A DNA stretch of 64,000 nt from Paraburkholderia sp. BL10I2N1 (GTDB lineage Bacteria > Pseudomonadota > Gammaproteobacteria > Burkholderiales > Burkholderiaceae). The translations under genes and the position numbers were made by a program. Shown here one piece after another: positions 47,896 to 59,210 of the stretch (its first letter is position 1; each line of letters begins with the position of its first letter). The stretch is taken from the NCBI RefSeq assembly GCF_004361815.1, contig NZ_SNWA01000001.1, positions 3,782,001 through 3,846,000 of the forward strand, given 5' to 3'. Below the pieces are notes generated by a model. The model had not been told where the DNA came from. It worked only from the letters and a program-made list of their open reading frames with translations, and did no database searches.

Positions 47896-48240
47896 GTGAA
47901 ATACTTACCACTTATCGCGTTGACCGCGGCAATTTCTGCCTGCGCCGCGCAACCGCCGGCGGGTGTCCAGACCATCGGCCAGACACACCTGGCGCCGAAA
48001 GACGTAGCGCAATGCGTCGAGCACAAATGGGCGGACAAGTCTCAGCAGCAGGTCGTGTCGCAGGACGTGCTGGCCAACCATCAGTCCGTGGACATTTATG
48101 TCCCCGGCCAGCAGCCGCCTAACGGCGCCGCCGCTATCGTCCGTCCGGCCTATACCGGCGTGGGCTCATGGGTCGGCTACCGCCCGGCAGCCGGCGCAAC
48201 CGGTGGCGATGCGACAGCCGATATTGACGCCTGCCTGTAA
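47896..48240 (+). CDS. Small lipoprotein
   Basis: A 114-residue lipoprotein of no named family. The GTG at 47896 has GGAGG seven bases upstream. The signal peptide KYLPLIALTAAISACAAQPP ends in the lipobox ISAC, so Cys17 should be lipidated. The mature part has two further cysteines (VAQCVEHKW and the penultimate ACL), which could form a disulphide, and a Gly/Pro-rich stretch VPGQQPPNGAAAIVRPAYTG. A terminator lies 64 bases downstream. Its role is unknown. Confidence 0.78.
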   Translation: MKYLPLIALTAAISACAAQPPAGVQTIGQTHLAPKDVAQCVEHKWADKSQQQVVSQDVLANHQSVDIYVPGQQPPNGAAAIVRPAYTGVGSWVGYRPAAGATGGDATADIDACL

Positions 48241-48303
48241 CGCTGTAGCGCGCATTGTCGATTGATGGCGCGCGGTTTTCGTCAAACTTTTCGCCAAACA
48301 AAG

Positions 48304-48327
48304 AGCCCCGCTAGTGCGGGGCTTCTT
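48304..48327. terminator. Rho-independent terminator
   Basis: An 8-bp perfect stem, AGCCCCGC and GCGGGGCT, with a TAGT loop followed by TCTT, and AAACAAAG on the other side. It lies between the lipoprotein gene and the convergent ppiD. Confidence 0.85.
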
Positions 48328-48358
48328 GCTTCCAACAGCTGTGAGCTACCGCGCCTGG

Positions 48359-50293
48359 TCAATCGCCGGTGGGCTGCCCGGCCGAGTCCAGCGCTCCGTA
48401 AAACTTGATCTTCGCACGGGAACGCAGCGCATCGACGTACGCTTCGACCTGCGATTGCGCGTTGACCTGCGCGATTTGCTGCTGCGCAGCTACGAGGCGC
48501 TGCGGGTCAGCCGAGTTGCCTGGCACCACCGAATTCACGCGATAGACTGCGTAACCGTCGTCGCCGAGATCGACACCAACGTAGGCCGGCAGCTTTTGCG
48601 CGTCCGCCTTGTAGATCGCGCTGAGCGCTACAGGCGGGACGCCTTGCGCGACGTTGCGCGATACCTTCAGCGCTGACGAGAAACCTCCGGTCGACTTCGA
48701 CTTCTCCAGTTCAGCAAGCTTCGCCACACCTTCCTTGCGAGCCATCTCGGCGGATTGCAGGGCAATGACCTTCTGACGTACGGCGTCCTTGACGGCATCG
48801 AGCGCCGGCACGGCAGCGGCCTTGTAATCGGTCACATGCGCGGCGATCAGCGTGCTATTGCCGACGTCGATTGCCTGCGTATTATTTTTCGCCTTCGTCG
48901 CGTCGCTCGAAAACACCGCAGCAAGAAACTTCGGGTTGTTCAACGGGCTGTCGGGCGGCAGCTTCGGATTTGGTTGCGGCGTCACCGTGGCGGTCTGGAT
49001 CTGCAGTTTGTACTTGTCCGCCGCGGGCTGCAGACTCTTGGCCTGTTCGTACACCGTCGACGTGAAGCCTTCCGAATCGTCGGTGAATGCCTTGGCGGCC
49101 TGCTGGGTTTTCAGGTCCTTCGCGATCGAATCCTTCACTTCGTCGAACGGCCTCGTGACCGACGGCTTCACATCCGTCACCTTGACGATGTGATAACCGA
49201 AATCCGTCTGCACGAGATCGCTGATTTCGTCTTTCTTCAGCTTAAACACGGCGTCATCGAACGCCTTGCCGCCCGCGATCATGCCGGGACCAAAGTAGCC
49301 GAGATCCCCGCCCTTCGACGCCGAACCCGGATCCTGCGAGTTCTGCGCGGCGATCTGGGCAAATTGATCCGGATGCGCCCTGACCTGGGCGAGCAACGCT
49401 TCGGCCTTCTGCTTCGCCTTTTCCCTGTCGGCCGCGCTTGCATCCTTCGGCACAGCGATCAGGATATGGCTCGCGCGCACTTCGCCGTCGGTACGGTAAT
49501 GTGCAATGTTGTCGTCGTAGTATTTCTTGATGTCTGCGTCGCTCACCGGCACAGCTGCTGCGAGCGCGTCGGGCGACAGCACCAGATACTGGATCGTCGC
49601 CGTTTCAGGCGTGGCGAACTCGGTGCGATGCGCGTCGTAGTAGGCCTGAATCTGCGCGTCGGTCGGCCGCACTTTCGCGGCGTAGTCTTTTGCGTGGAAC
49701 GCGAGACCCTGCACTTCGCGCTGCTGCTCTGCGAGCTCCGTCAAGTGCTGTGCGAGCGTCTTCGACGTGAACGCGCTGGACTCGATGGTGGCCGGCAGCT
49801 GCTGTGTAGCAAGGCTGTAGCGCACGCGTTCGTCGTACTGTTCTGGCGTCATGCCCTGCATGGCCAGCAACTGCTTGTAGCGATCGACGTCGATCGAACC
49901 GTCGGCATTCTTCAGCGACGAAATGACCGGGTCGGCGAGCAAGGTACGGCGCACTGCGTCGTCCGAAGCGGTCAGATGCAGACGCTGCGTCTCATCGGTA
50001 AGTACGCGCTGCTGAATCAGGCCGTCGAGCATGTCGCGGCGACGCTCCGGCGTATCGAATGACTGCATGTCGAACTGGGCGCCGAGTACCTGGCGCGCAC
50101 GATCAAGCTGCTGACGCATTGCGTTGTCGTATTCGACGCGCGTGATCTTGTGACCATTGACGCTCGCGACGTTGGCGCTCTCGTCAAAGAAGCCACGAAA
50201 GCCCTGAATACCTACAAATCCCAACCCCGGCAAAATGACAAGGATGAGCATGAACATCATCAGGCGCTGGTGATTGCGGAAAAAATCGAGCAT
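48359..50293 (-). CDS. ppiD: Membrane-anchored periplasmic chaperone PpiD
   Basis: A 644-residue SurA/PpiD-type foldase. A single N-terminal anchor follows a short cytoplasmic part (MLDFFRNHQRLMMFMLILVI). The SurA_N-like helical chaperone domain comes next (HKITRVEYDNAMRQQLDRAR). One parvulin domain lies in the middle (about residues 265-360: VRASHILIAVPKDASAADRE, KGGDLGYFGPGMIAGGKAFD, FGYHIVKVTDV), and a C-terminal helical region closes the protein. It works at the SecYEG exit helping secreted proteins. It is the last gene of the lon-hupB-tRNA-ppiD order and is separated from tRNA-Asp by a terminator. Confidence 0.94.
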   Translation of the reverse strand: MLDFFRNHQRLMMFMLILVILPGLGFVGIQGFRGFFDESANVASVNGHKITRVEYDNAMRQQLDRARQVLGAQFDMQSFDTPERRRDMLDGLIQQRVLTDETQRLHLTASDDAVRRTLLADPVISSLKNADGSIDVDRYKQLLAMQGMTPEQYDERVRYSLATQQLPATIESSAFTSKTLAQHLTELAEQQREVQGLAFHAKDYAAKVRPTDAQIQAYYDAHRTEFATPETATIQYLVLSPDALAAAVPVSDADIKKYYDDNIAHYRTDGEVRASHILIAVPKDASAADREKAKQKAEALLAQVRAHPDQFAQIAAQNSQDPGSASKGGDLGYFGPGMIAGGKAFDDAVFKLKKDEISDLVQTDFGYHIVKVTDVKPSVTRPFDEVKDSIAKDLKTQQAAKAFTDDSEGFTSTVYEQAKSLQPAADKYKLQIQTATVTPQPNPKLPPDSPLNNPKFLAAVFSSDATKAKNNTQAIDVGNSTLIAAHVTDYKAAAVPALDAVKDAVRQKVIALQSAEMARKEGVAKLAELEKSKSTGGFSSALKVSRNVAQGVPPVALSAIYKADAQKLPAYVGVDLGDDGYAVYRVNSVVPGNSADPQRLVAAQQQIAQVNAQSQVEAYVDALRSRAKIKFYGALDSAGQPTGD

Positions 50294-50347
50294 GCGTGAG
50301 GGTTGGCCAAAAACAGAACGCCCGATATTACAACAGTGGGCAATAAA

Positions 50348-50371
50348 AAAGGCGAACCGGAGTTCGCCTTT
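50348..50371 (-). terminator. Terminator downstream of tRNA-Asp
   Basis: A 10-bp perfect stem, AAAGGCGAAC and GTTCGCCTTT, with a CGGA loop. Read on the minus strand it ends in TTTTTTATTG. It closes the hupB / tRNA transcript just before ppiD. Confidence 0.9.
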
Positions 50372-50380
50372 CGAAAATAC

Positions 50381-50457
50381 TGGCGGAGTGGACGGGACTC
50401 GAACCCGCGACCCCCGGCGTGACAGGCCGGTATTCTAACCGACTGAACTACCACTCC
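50381..50457 (-). tRNA. tRNA-Asp (anticodon GTC)
   Basis: A 77-base cloverleaf on the minus strand with an encoded CCA end. The acceptor stem is GGAGTGG pairing with CCACTCC, the D-arm GTTCAGTCGGTTAGAAT, the anticodon loop CTGTCAC with GTC, and the T-loop GGTTCGAGTCC. It lies 39 bases after tRNA-Val on the same strand. Confidence 0.97.
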
Positions 50458-50496
50458 ATTTTACTGCTGCTGGCTGGCCACTACAGAACCGGAAAC

Positions 50497-50572
50497 TGGT
50501 GGGTGCTGAGAGGCTCGAACTCCCGACCTACGCCTTGTAAGGGCGCCGCTCTACCAACTGAGCTAAGCACCC
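50497..50572 (-). tRNA. tRNA-Val (anticodon TAC)
   Basis: A 76-base cloverleaf on the minus strand with encoded CCA. The acceptor stem is GGGTGCT pairing with AGCACCC, the D-arm TAGCTCAGTTGGTAGAGC, the anticodon loop CTTACAA with TAC, and the T-loop GAGTTCGAGCC. It lies 81 bases after the hupB stop and is probably co-transcribed with it. Confidence 0.97.
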
Positions 50573-50653
50573 GTTCCGCGATTCATCGCTGCCATTCACC
50601 AACTGTTCGCTAATCCGAGGTTGCTTTTACAGGACCCCCAACCAACGAGCCAA

Positions 50654-50926
50654 TTAGTTTAGCGCATCTTTCAGCGCTTTACCAGGCCTAAATTTGGGCA
50701 CCTTGGCTGCCTTGATCTTGATCGCGGCGCCGGTGCGCGGGTTGCGGCCCGTGCGTGCCGTGCGCTTGCCCACGGCGAACGTGCCGAAGCCGACCAACGT
50801 GACCGAACCACCCTTCTTCAACGTGCCTTTGACACCACCGATCACTGCATCGAGCGCACGTCCTGCAGCAGCCTTCGAAATATCAGCTTGTTGTGCAATG
50901 TGGTCGATCAATTCCGTCTTATTCAT
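50654..50926 (-). CDS. hupB: HU-type nucleoid protein
   Basis: A 90-residue HU beta-type histone-like protein starting [20 protein letters not shown]. The DNA-bending arm is complete: [20 protein letters not shown], then [20 protein letters not shown]. It coats and bends chromosomal DNA as a dimer. The gene has a clear sigma-70 promoter about 90-120 bases upstream (51017-51045) and lies between lon and two tRNA genes, the standard order in this bacterial group. Confidence 0.97.
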   Translation of the reverse strand: MNKTELIDHIAQQADISKAAAGRALDAVIGGVKGTLKKGGSVTLVGFGTFAVGKRTARTGRNPRTGAAIKIKAAKVPKFRPGKALKDALN

Positions 50927-51016
50927 TCCAGCCCCCGAGAATGTTATTGGGCAATCGTGGTAGCGCCACTGGCGCCGGGATATAAGCAGGCAAGGCACAC
51001 AGCGCCGAGCCAGCTA

Positions 51017-51045
51017 ATTAGAATTGGCCGAAACCCTTGTGTCAA
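51017..51045 (-). promoter_or_regulatory. Sigma-70 promoter of hupB
   Basis: Read on the minus strand, TTGACA (51045-51040) and TCTAAT (51022-51017) are separated by exactly 17 bases. This is a near-consensus pair, directed at hupB about 90 bases downstream. Confidence 0.88.
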
Positions 51046-51321
51046 GCGGGGTTGAGCCTGATCGGGGCGTATATTCTCAGGGAGTTTTGTGACGGAATCT
51101 TGCGACCAATCGATGCAAATGCAACTAATTCTGGCCCGAGGAAAGAGGATGACACGAGCGATCGAGACGGCGTCCTGATGCCGCACTGCAGCACAAAACA
51201 TGGGTCGAGGTGCCCTTCAGAATCTTCGGGATTCGGAATCGGGCAGTACTCCTTCGCCCCATCAGGCTGGACAGGGGACTTGCACCCCAAGATATTGCGC
51301 ATGCTCGGCGCACCAATAAAA

Positions 51322-51346
51322 AAACCCGCGGCTTCGCCGCGGGTTT
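51322..51346 (-). terminator. Rho-independent terminator of lon
   Basis: An 11-bp perfect stem, AAACCCGCGGC and GCCGCGGGTTT, with a three-base loop; on the minus strand it runs into TTTTTTTATT. It lies 24 bases after the lon stop. Confidence 0.95.
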
Positions 51347-51370
51347 CAGGTACGACGGGAACAGCCTGTA

Positions 51371-53785
51371 TCAGTGCTTCACAACTTCAGTTGCGGGATC
51401 CTTGGCAGCTTCGGCCACCGGCGCCGCCTTCGGCTCTTCGTCCGGCAGCGGTTGCGGCGCACGTTCGAGCGCAAGTTCAAGCACCTTGTCGATCCAGCGG
51501 ACCGGCACGATTTCGATCGCGTTCTTCACGTTGTCCGGAATTTCCGTCAGGTCCTTGACGTTCTCTTCCGGGATCAGCACCAGCTTGATGCCCCCACGAT
51601 GCGCCGCCAGCAGTTTTTCCTTCAGGCCGCCGATCGGAAGCACTTCGCCGCGCAACGTGATTTCGCCCGTCATCGCGACATTGGCACGCACGGGAATGCC
51701 GGTCAACACCGACACCAACGCAGTCGTCATCGCGATACCGGCCGAAGGACCGTCTTTTGGCGTCGCGCCTTCCGGCACGTGGATGTGAATGTCCTGCTTC
51801 TCGAACGCCTCGTCCTTGATGCCAAGACGACGCGACCGCGAACGGACCACCGAGCGCGCTGCCTCGACGGATTCCTTCATCACGTCACCGAGCGAACCCG
51901 TACGGATCACGTTGCCTTTACCCGGCATGACAGCAGCTTCGATCGTTAGCAGATCGCCACCGACTTCCGTCCACGCGAGACCCGTGACCTGGCCGACCTG
52001 GTTATCCTTCGCGGCCAGACCAAAGTCGTATTTGCGCACGCCGAGGAAGGTATCGAGGTTGCTGCCGTCGACCTTCACTGCGCCTTCCGCCTTCTTAAGC
52101 AGAAGCATCTTCACGACCTTGCGACAGATCTTCGAGATTTCACGCTCGAGCGAGCGGACACCTGCTTCACGCGTGTAATAACGAATGATGTCGCGGATCG
52201 CCGTTTCCGTCACATCGACCTCACCATCCTTCAGGCCGTTGTTCTTCTTCTGCTTCGGCAGAAGATAACGTTGCGCGATGCTGACCTTCTCGTCTTCCGT
52301 GTAACCCGACAGCCGGATGACTTCCATCCGGTCGAGCAGCGGCGGCGGGATGTTCAGCGAGTTCGACGTCGCGACGAACATCACATCCGATAGGTCGAAA
52401 TCGACCTCGACGTAGTGATCGGCGAAGGTATGGTTCTGTTCCGGATCAAGCACTTCCAGCAATGCGGACGACGGATCGCCGCGGAAATCCTGCCCCATCT
52501 TGTCGACTTCGTCGAGCAGGAAGAGCGGATTGCGCACGCCGACCTTGGTCAGGCTTTGCAGGATCTTGCCGGGCATCGAACCAATGTACGTACGGCGGTG
52601 ACCGCGAATCTCAGCTTCGTCGCGCACGCCACCTAGCGCCATGCGTACGAACTTGCGGTTCGTCGCACGCGCAATCGACTGACCAAGCGACGTCTTGCCG
52701 ACGCCCGGAGGTCCAACGAGACACAGGATCGGCGCCTTCACCTTGTCCACGCGCTGCTGGACCGCGAGATACTCGAGAATGCGTTCCTTCACCTTCTCGA
52801 GACCGAAGTGATCTTCGTCGAGCACGCGTTCAGCATTTGACAGGTCGTTATTGACCTTGCTCTTCTTGCGCCACGGCAGGCCGATCAGCGTATCGATGTA
52901 GTTGCGCACAACCGTTGCTTCTGCCGACATCGGCGACATCAGTTTGAGCTTTTTCAGCTCGGCGTCGGCCTTCTTCTTGGCTTCCTTCGGCATGCGTGCG
53001 GCCGTGATGCGCTTCTCGAGCTCTTCGAGATCCGCACCTTCTTCGCCTTCGCCCAGTTCCTTCTGGATTGCCTTGACCTGCTCGTTCAGGTAGTACTCAC
53101 GCTGGCTCTTTTCCATCTGACGCTTGACGCGCCCACGGATGCGCTTTTCCACCTGCAGGATGTCGATTTCGGCTTCGAGTTGCGCGAGCAGATGCTCAAG
53201 GCGCTCAACGACCGGGAACATCTCGAGGATGTGCTGCTTCTGGTCGAGCTTCAGCGGCAGATGCGCGGCGATCGTGTCGGCCAGACGCCCTGCTTCGTCG
53301 ATGCCCGAAAGCGACGTAAGAATTTCCGGCGGGATCTTCTTGTTCAGCTTCACATACTGATCGAACTGCGACACGATCGCGCGACGCAGCGCTTCAGTTT
53401 CAGCGCTGTCGGCGTGGTCGGGTTCGAGAGGCATGACTTCGCACGAAAACTGGGTTTCCTGTTCTTCGATCGAGAGCGTTTTCGCGCGCTGAAGACCTTC
53501 GACAAGCACCTTCACGGTGCCATCGGGCAGCTTCAGCATTTGCAGGATGTTAGCGACACACCCTACTTCGTACATGTCCTTTTCAGTCGGCTCATCTTTC
53601 GCAGCCGTTTTCTGGGCGACGAGCATGATGTGCTTGCCGCCTTCCATCGCTGCTTCGAGAGCCTTGATCGACTTCGGGCGGCCTACGAAGAGCGGAATCA
53701 CCATGTGCGGGAAGACTACGACATCACGCAGCGGGAGCAGCGGGAGCGTAGTGCGTTCCGGCGGAAGGAGTTGGGTTCCTGACAT
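51371..53785 (-). CDS. lon: ATP-dependent protease Lon
   Basis: An 804-residue homo-hexameric protease of the cytoplasm that degrades misfolded and regulatory proteins. The N-terminal LON substrate domain ([20 protein letters not shown]) is followed by a coiled-coil, an AAA+ module with Walker [15 protein letters not shown] and Walker [10 protein letters not shown], and the protease domain with the catalytic dyad Ser681 ([10 protein letters not shown]) and Lys724 (GGLKEK). The alanine/proline-rich C-terminal tail is ordinary for this group. The AAGGAG-like site and ATG match the family. It follows clpX on the same strand with a terminator between, so it has its own promoter. Confidence 0.98.
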   Translation of the reverse strand: MSGTQLLPPERTTLPLLPLRDVVVFPHMVIPLFVGRPKSIKALEAAMEGGKHIMLVAQKTAAKDEPTEKDMYEVGCVANILQMLKLPDGTVKVLVEGLQRAKTLSIEEQETQFSCEVMPLEPDHADSAETEALRRAIVSQFDQYVKLNKKIPPEILTSLSGIDEAGRLADTIAAHLPLKLDQKQHILEMFPVVERLEHLLAQLEAEIDILQVEKRIRGRVKRQMEKSQREYYLNEQVKAIQKELGEGEEGADLEELEKRITAARMPKEAKKKADAELKKLKLMSPMSAEATVVRNYIDTLIGLPWRKKSKVNNDLSNAERVLDEDHFGLEKVKERILEYLAVQQRVDKVKAPILCLVGPPGVGKTSLGQSIARATNRKFVRMALGGVRDEAEIRGHRRTYIGSMPGKILQSLTKVGVRNPLFLLDEVDKMGQDFRGDPSSALLEVLDPEQNHTFADHYVEVDFDLSDVMFVATSNSLNIPPPLLDRMEVIRLSGYTEDEKVSIAQRYLLPKQKKNNGLKDGEVDVTETAIRDIIRYYTREAGVRSLEREISKICRKVVKMLLLKKAEGAVKVDGSNLDTFLGVRKYDFGLAAKDNQVGQVTGLAWTEVGGDLLTIEAAVMPGKGNVIRTGSLGDVMKESVEAARSVVRSRSRRLGIKDEAFEKQDIHIHVPEGATPKDGPSAGIAMTTALVSVLTGIPVRANVAMTGEITLRGEVLPIGGLKEKLLAAHRGGIKLVLIPEENVKDLTEIPDNVKNAIEIVPVRWIDKVLELALERAPQPLPDEEPKAAPVAEAAKDPATEVVKH

Positions 53786-53916
53786 TTCATTTCCCCATGA
53801 GTGGAATCAGTTCGTTCGGTAGGTGAGGCCAGCAAAAAAGATTGCAAGGCCTCCGCGTGTGGGAAAAGTTCAGTGACTCCAAAAAAACACAATCCATCCT
53901 GGCCACAAGATAAACG

Positions 53917-53950
53917 AAAAAGCCGTTCACGTCGCCATGAACGGCTTTTT
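53917..53950 (-). terminator. Rho-independent terminator of clpX
   Basis: A 13-bp perfect stem, AAAAAGCCGTTCA and TGAACGGCTTTTT, with an eight-base loop. It lies 21 bases after the clpX stop and is flanked by A- and T-runs that suit both strands. Confidence 0.93.
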
Positions 53951-53970
53951 TGCAGAACCCGGAAAGCCGA

Positions 53971-55242
53971 TCAATTCGAACCCGCGACCTTGGGCGCGTC
54001 TTCGTAGATCAGCAACGGTTTGCCGTCGCCGTCGATGACGTTGTCGTCGATGATGACCTTGCTCACACCCTTCATCGTCGGCAACTCGTACATCACATCC
54101 AGCAAGGCCTGTTCCAGGATCGATCGCAGACCCCGGGCACCTGTTTTGCGGCGGATCGCCTTGCGGGCAACTGCCTGCAGCGCGGCCGGACGAATCTCCA
54201 GTTCGACCCGCTCCATGTTGAACAGCTTGTGGTACTGCTTGATCAGCGCGTTCTTCGGTTCGACGAGGATTTTCATTAGCGCTGCTTCGTCGAGCTTGCC
54301 GAGCGTAGCCACCACCGGCAGACGCCCAATCAGTTCGGGAATCAGGCCAAACTTGATCAGATCTTCCGGCTCCACTTCGCGCAGCACTTCGCCAGCGTCG
54401 CGGTCCTGCTTGCTCTTCACGCTCGCACCAAAGCCGATACCCGTCTTTTCCGTGCGGTCGACAATGACTTTCTCGAGACCGTCGAATGCGCCGCCACAAA
54501 TGAACAGGATGTTGGTCGTATCGACCTGGATGAAATCCTGGTTCGGATGCTTACGACCACCTTGCGGCGGCACTGATGCCATCGTGCCTTCGACCAGCTT
54601 CAGCAGCGCCTGTTGCACGCCTTCACCCGAGACATCGCGAGTGATCGACGGGTTATCGGATTTGCGGCTGATCTTGTCGATTTCGTCAATGTAGACAATG
54701 CCCCGCTGGGCCTTGTCGACTTCGTAATTGCAGTTCTGCAGCAGCTTCTGAATGATGTTTTCGACGTCTTCGCCAACGTAGCCGGCTTCCGTCAACGTCG
54801 TTGCATCGGCAATGACGAAGGGAACGTTCAGCAGACGCGCAAGCGTCTGCGCGAGGAGCGTCTTGCCGGAGCCCGTCGGGCCAATCAGCAGGATGTTGCT
54901 CTTCGACAGCTCGATTTCGTCCTTCTTGTCGAGATGCTTGAGGCGTTTGTAGTGGTTGTACACCGCCACCGCGAGAATCTTTTTCGCGCGCTCCTGGCCG
55001 ATCACGTATTGATCGAGGATCTCGCGAATTTCCTGCGGACTCGGCAGATCGGACCTGGAAAGGCCGGTTTCCGTGCCCGAGCCAGCAGCCTCGTCACGGA
55101 TAATTTCGTTGCAGAGGTCGATACATTCATCGCAGATGAATACCGACGGTCCGGCAATCAGCTTCTTGACCTCATGCTGACTCTTGCCGCAGAACGAGCA
55201 ATACAACAGCTTCTCGCTGTTAGAACCTTTTTTGTCCGCCAT
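53971..55242 (-). CDS. clpX: ClpX ATPase, unfoldase of the ClpXP protease
   Basis: A 423-residue AAA+ protein that recognises, unfolds and feeds substrates into ClpP. The N-terminal C4 zinc domain is [14 protein letters not shown] then [10 protein letters not shown]. Walker A is [20 protein letters not shown], Walker [11 protein letters not shown]. The ClpP-docking IGF loop (TGIGFGASV) and the RKH substrate loop ([11 protein letters not shown]) are both intact. It lies 182 bases after clpP, in the usual tig-clpP-clpX order, and is followed by its own terminator. Confidence 0.98.
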   Translation of the reverse strand: MADKKGSNSEKLLYCSFCGKSQHEVKKLIAGPSVFICDECIDLCNEIIRDEAAGSGTETGLSRSDLPSPQEIREILDQYVIGQERAKKILAVAVYNHYKRLKHLDKKDEIELSKSNILLIGPTGSGKTLLAQTLARLLNVPFVIADATTLTEAGYVGEDVENIIQKLLQNCNYEVDKAQRGIVYIDEIDKISRKSDNPSITRDVSGEGVQQALLKLVEGTMASVPPQGGRKHPNQDFIQVDTTNILFICGGAFDGLEKVIVDRTEKTGIGFGASVKSKQDRDAGEVLREVEPEDLIKFGLIPELIGRLPVVATLGKLDEAALMKILVEPKNALIKQYHKLFNMERVELEIRPAALQAVARKAIRRKTGARGLRSILEQALLDVMYELPTMKGVSKVIIDDNVIDGDGKPLLIYEDAPKVAGSN

Positions 55243-55424
55243 AAATGTATGAGCCTCCGGACACTCAATGACATGATACGCCGTTTGCCCCAGCCTCGCA
55301 GTTGGGCTGGGACGATGCGCAAAAGCTGGGACGACGTTTTCGCAGTAGGCGCTCAGGGACGGGTCAGCTACATTTAAAGGACTTTACTCTGACCCCTGCC
55401 CTGATTTGGGGCATACGCACCAAA

Positions 55425-56078
<654 letters not shown>

Positions 56079-56171
56079 GCAATGGATCCTTGTCTGGAAA
56101 TGTTCTAGTACGTGAGGCAAGTGAGTACGACAACCCGCGTTTCAAGCCCCGCGGCACGCCGGACATAAAAA

Positions 56172-56212
56172 AACGGCGTGCTGGCCGTCGCTCCGACAGC
56201 CGGCACGCCGTT
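56172..56212 (-). terminator. Rho-independent terminator of tig
   Basis: The arms AACGGCGTGCTGGC and GCCGGCACGCCGTT pair over 14 positions with one wobble, loop 13 bases; on the minus strand a TTTTTTT run follows. It lies 10 bases after the tig stop, so clpP may use partial read-through or its own promoter. Confidence 0.9.
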
Positions 56213-56222
56213 GCAGCGACGC

Positions 56223-57569
56223 TTACGACTGCGCCGTTGCGCTTGCCAGTTCTTCGAAGCTCACTTCCTTGTCCGTCACCTTGGCCTTGTTGAGGACGAA
56301 ATCGACGACATTGGCTTCAACGACGTACGCTTCCATTTCAGCAAGGCGCTGCTGGTTCGAATAATACCAGCGGACGACTTCCTTCGGGTCTTCGTAGCTT
56401 TTGGCGAATTCGTCGACTTCGGCACGAATCTGCTCCGGCTTCGCCTGCAGTTCGTTCGCCTTCACGAGTTCGGCCAGCACGAGACCCAGCTTCACGCGAC
56501 GCTCGGCCTGTTCCTTGAACATTTCTGCCGGGATCGGCGCGTCTGCCGCGTTCGGCACGCCACGCTGCTGCAGATCCTGACGGGCCATTTCGACGAGACG
56601 TTGCTGATCCTGTTCGATCAGCGCGTTCGGCACGTCCAGTTCGGAAATCTTCAGGAGCGCGTCCATCACCTGGTTCTTGACGATGGCCTGCGTGCGGCGC
56701 TTCGCTTCGCGTTCGAGGTTGTCCTTGATCTCGGCGCGCATCTTCGTCAGATCGCCGTCTTCGATGCCGAGCGATTTAGCGAATTCAGCGTCGATTTCCG
56801 GCAGGTGCGGCCATTCGATCTTCTTCATCGTGATCGCGAACTGGGCCGTCTTGCCGGCCACATCCTTGCCGTGATAGTCCTCAGGGAAGCTGAGGTCAAA
56901 TTCGCGCGCTTCGCCGGCCTTCAGGCCCAGCGCAGCCTTTTCGAATTCCGGCAGCATACGGCCTTCGCCGAGCACGAAGGCGAAGTCGTCTGCGCTACCG
57001 CCCTGGAACACTTCACCATTGATCTTGCCGGCGAAGTCGACCGTCACGCGGTCGCCGTCTTTCGCTGCCGTGTCGGCACCGCCGTCTCCGTGTTCGCCGG
57101 CTTCGCCACGTGCGTGGAAGTGCACGCGCTGCTTGCGCAGGATGTCCAGCGTGCGGTCGACTTCAGCTTCGCTGATGGCCGTCGTGGTGCGCTCGATTTC
57201 GGCCGTGGCGACGTCGCCCAGTTTCACTTCCGGATAGACCTCGAAGGTCGCGTCGAACGCGTAGTCGCCTTCTGCGACGTCAGTCTTCGGTGCAAAGCTC
57301 GGCTGGCCGGCCACGCGCAGGTTCTCGGCGCGGCTGATGTCGAAGAATTCCTTGCCAACCTTGTCGCTCAGCACTTCGGCTTCCACCTGGCCCGAATACT
57401 GTTGCGTCACCATCTTGAGCGGCACCTTGCCCGGGCGGAAACCCGGCATGCGCACGTTCTTTGCGATCTGGCGGATACGCGAATCCACTTCCTTCTGCAC
57501 AGCATCCTTCGGCAGGGAAATCGTCACGCGGCGTTCGAGCTTGCCGAGGTTCTCAACAACGTTAGCCAT
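56223..57569 (-). CDS. tig: Trigger factor
   Basis: A 448-residue ribosome-bound chaperone and prolyl isomerase that greets nascent chains. The N-terminal ribosome-binding domain starts [20 protein letters not shown] and has the ribosome hook GFRPGKVP. The FKBP-like PPIase domain (about residues 165-250) contains [20 protein letters not shown]. The C-terminal chaperone arms make up the rest. A short glycine/His-rich insertion ([15 protein letters not shown]) precedes the PPIase domain. The gene heads the tig-clpP-clpX-lon block and ends at its own terminator. Confidence 0.97.
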   Translation of the reverse strand: MANVVENLGKLERRVTISLPKDAVQKEVDSRIRQIAKNVRMPGFRPGKVPLKMVTQQYSGQVEAEVLSDKVGKEFFDISRAENLRVAGQPSFAPKTDVAEGDYAFDATFEVYPEVKLGDVATAEIERTTTAISEAEVDRTLDILRKQRVHFHARGEAGEHGDGGADTAAKDGDRVTVDFAGKINGEVFQGGSADDFAFVLGEGRMLPEFEKAALGLKAGEAREFDLSFPEDYHGKDVAGKTAQFAITMKKIEWPHLPEIDAEFAKSLGIEDGDLTKMRAEIKDNLEREAKRRTQAIVKNQVMDALLKISELDVPNALIEQDQQRLVEMARQDLQQRGVPNAADAPIPAEMFKEQAERRVKLGLVLAELVKANELQAKPEQIRAEVDEFAKSYEDPKEVVRWYYSNQQRLAEMEAYVVEANVVDFVLNKAKVTDKEVSFEELASATAQS

Positions 57570-58000
57570 GGCTTCAATCGTCCTAAAATTATTCGAGCGA
57601 ATCAGTTATCTTTGCCGTGCCGCCTGTCGATGTCTGCCTTGCAGGGCCTGCCTTGCGAAGTCGCAAAGCAGACTTGCGTTGCATCAATCGCGCGCCTGTC
57701 GCCGCGGGCTCTCAGGCCGCCAGCAGCACGGTTTGGGTCAGAAGAGCCGAATATTTTAGCAAACTATTTGCGCGCCTAGCCGGGATTCGACGTTTGCGCG
57801 CCTTTTCGCGCTGATTTCGGCCGGCGAGGTGCACAGTCCGGGCGGTTGCGGCACGGCGATTCCGCACTCGATGCCCGCTATGCCGCCCGCGTTATTCAGC
57901 CGCCGCCGCTGTGCTGCTAAGCTATCGCACGCGGCCGGATGCAGTCACAGCCGAACCAGCTGCCCGAGATTCGCCACCATCCCAACCATCAAGAGACACC
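57570..58000. other. Divergent intergenic region
   Basis: About 430 bases between tig and the glycerate kinase gene. No gene is supported. The tig promoter should lie in the left half, where AGGACGATTGAAGCC precedes the tig ATG. I could not choose a -35/-10 pair with confidence. Confidence 0.5.
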
Positions 58001-59146
58001 ATGCCTAAGCCGCCGTCCACGCCCGTCGTCGTTATCGCTCCCGATTCCTTCAAAGGCTCGCTCGGTGCCGAGCAGGTCGCCGAGGCCATCGCAACCGGCG
58101 TGCAGCGCGCGCGGCCAGAGGCCGTCGTACGCATCTGCCCGATGGCCGACGGCGGCGAAGGCACGCTCGACGCCATGCTCGCCCGCGGCGGCGAGCGCCG
58201 CAAGCTGACGGTATGCGGTGCAGCGGGACCGGTGCGCGAAGCGGCGGCCGGATTGCTCGCGGACGGCAGCGCGATCATCGAAACGGCGGAAGTCGTCGGC
58301 ATCACGGATCCTGTCGGCATGGGCGTGCCAGTCGAAGCGCGCAGCACGCGCGGCATGGGCGAAGCGATCCGCGCACTTCTCGACGCCGGCGTGCGGCGCT
58401 TTTTCGTGGCGCTTGGCGGTAGCAGCACCAATGACGGCGGCGCGGGTCTGCTCGCCGGTCTCGGCATGAAACTGTTCGACGCACAAGGACAGGAACTGGA
58501 GCCGAAGCCCGAGGAGCTGTCGAAGGTCGCGAGCGTGGACGTGTCGCAACTCGACGCGCGGCTCGCCGAGGCGACGTTCATCGGCATGTCCGACGTCGAC
58601 AACCCGCTCAACGGCGAGCACGGCGCGACGGCCGTGTTCGGTCCGCAGAAAGGGGTGCAGCCCGACCAGATCGCGACGATCGATGCTGCGCTCGCGCACT
58701 TTGCGGATCTGCTCGAACCTGCGCTGAACCGTGCTGCACGTAACGAGCCAGGTGCGGGCGCGGCGGGCGGTCTGGGCTTCGCGTTGCATATGCTCGGCGC
58801 ACAGTTTCAGCCCGGCGCAGAAGTTGTCGCGCAGCAGATCGGCCTCGATGCGGCGCTCGAAGGCGCGAACTGGTTGATCACCGGCGAAGGCCGCTCGGAC
58901 GTGCAGACGCTGCACGGCAAGGCGCCCTTCATCGCCTGCCGCCACGCGCAGGAGGCCGGCGTGCCGGCCACGCTGCTGTCAGGCGCCGTCGACTCCGCGG
59001 CGCTGTCGCGCCTCACGGAACACTTCACGGGTTGCTTTTCGCCAGCACCGGGGCCGATCACGCTCGACGTAGCGATCCGCGACGCCGCACGCCTGCTGGC
59101 GAACGAGGCCGAGCAGCTTACGCGACTGAAATTCGGCACGCGTTGA
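58001..59146 (+). CDS. Glycerate kinase (GarK/GlxK type)
   Basis: A 381-residue kinase that phosphorylates D-glycerate to 2-phosphoglycerate. Family marks: VVIAPDSFKGSLGAEQVAEA, CPMADGGEGTLDAMLA, ALGGSSTNDGGAGLLAGLGM, MSDVDNPLNGEHGATAVFGP-type wording and GEGRSDVQTLHGKAPFIACR. The frame is open further upstream, but the ATG at 58001 fits the family start and follows GAGACACC. The MarR-type gene starts 65 bases downstream on the same strand. It probably links glyoxylate or glycerate use to glycolysis. Confidence 0.93.
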   Translation: MPKPPSTPVVVIAPDSFKGSLGAEQVAEAIATGVQRARPEAVVRICPMADGGEGTLDAMLARGGERRKLTVCGAAGPVREAAAGLLADGSAIIETAEVVGITDPVGMGVPVEARSTRGMGEAIRALLDAGVRRFFVALGGSSTNDGGAGLLAGLGMKLFDAQGQELEPKPEELSKVASVDVSQLDARLAEATFIGMSDVDNPLNGEHGATAVFGPQKGVQPDQIATIDAALAHFADLLEPALNRAARNEPGAGAAGGLGFALHMLGAQFQPGAEVVAQQIGLDAALEGANWLITGEGRSDVQTLHGKAPFIACRHAQEAGVPATLLSGAVDSAALSRLTEHFTGCFSPAPGPITLDVAIRDAARLLANEAEQLTRLKFGTR

Positions 59147-59210
59147 CCCGCCCGGCGGATGCGGCAACAATCACATCGCCACGACCGCATCCACTCACCC
59201 CGGGAGCACC

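Larger units (their letters stand above)
50927..51370. other. Intergenic region between lon and hupB
   Basis: About 440 bases, all upstream of hupB and downstream of lon, both on the minus strand. It holds the hupB promoter (51017-51045) and the lon terminator (51322-51346). Between them no gene is supported. Confidence 0.7.

Noticed and set aside
48755..50062. A 435-codon frame antisense to ppiD
   Set aside because: Low-complexity Arg/Leu/Val composition and no family marks.
56178..57779. A 533-codon frame antisense to trigger factor
   Set aside because: Phe/His/Arg-rich mirror of tig; no domain and no ribosome binding site.
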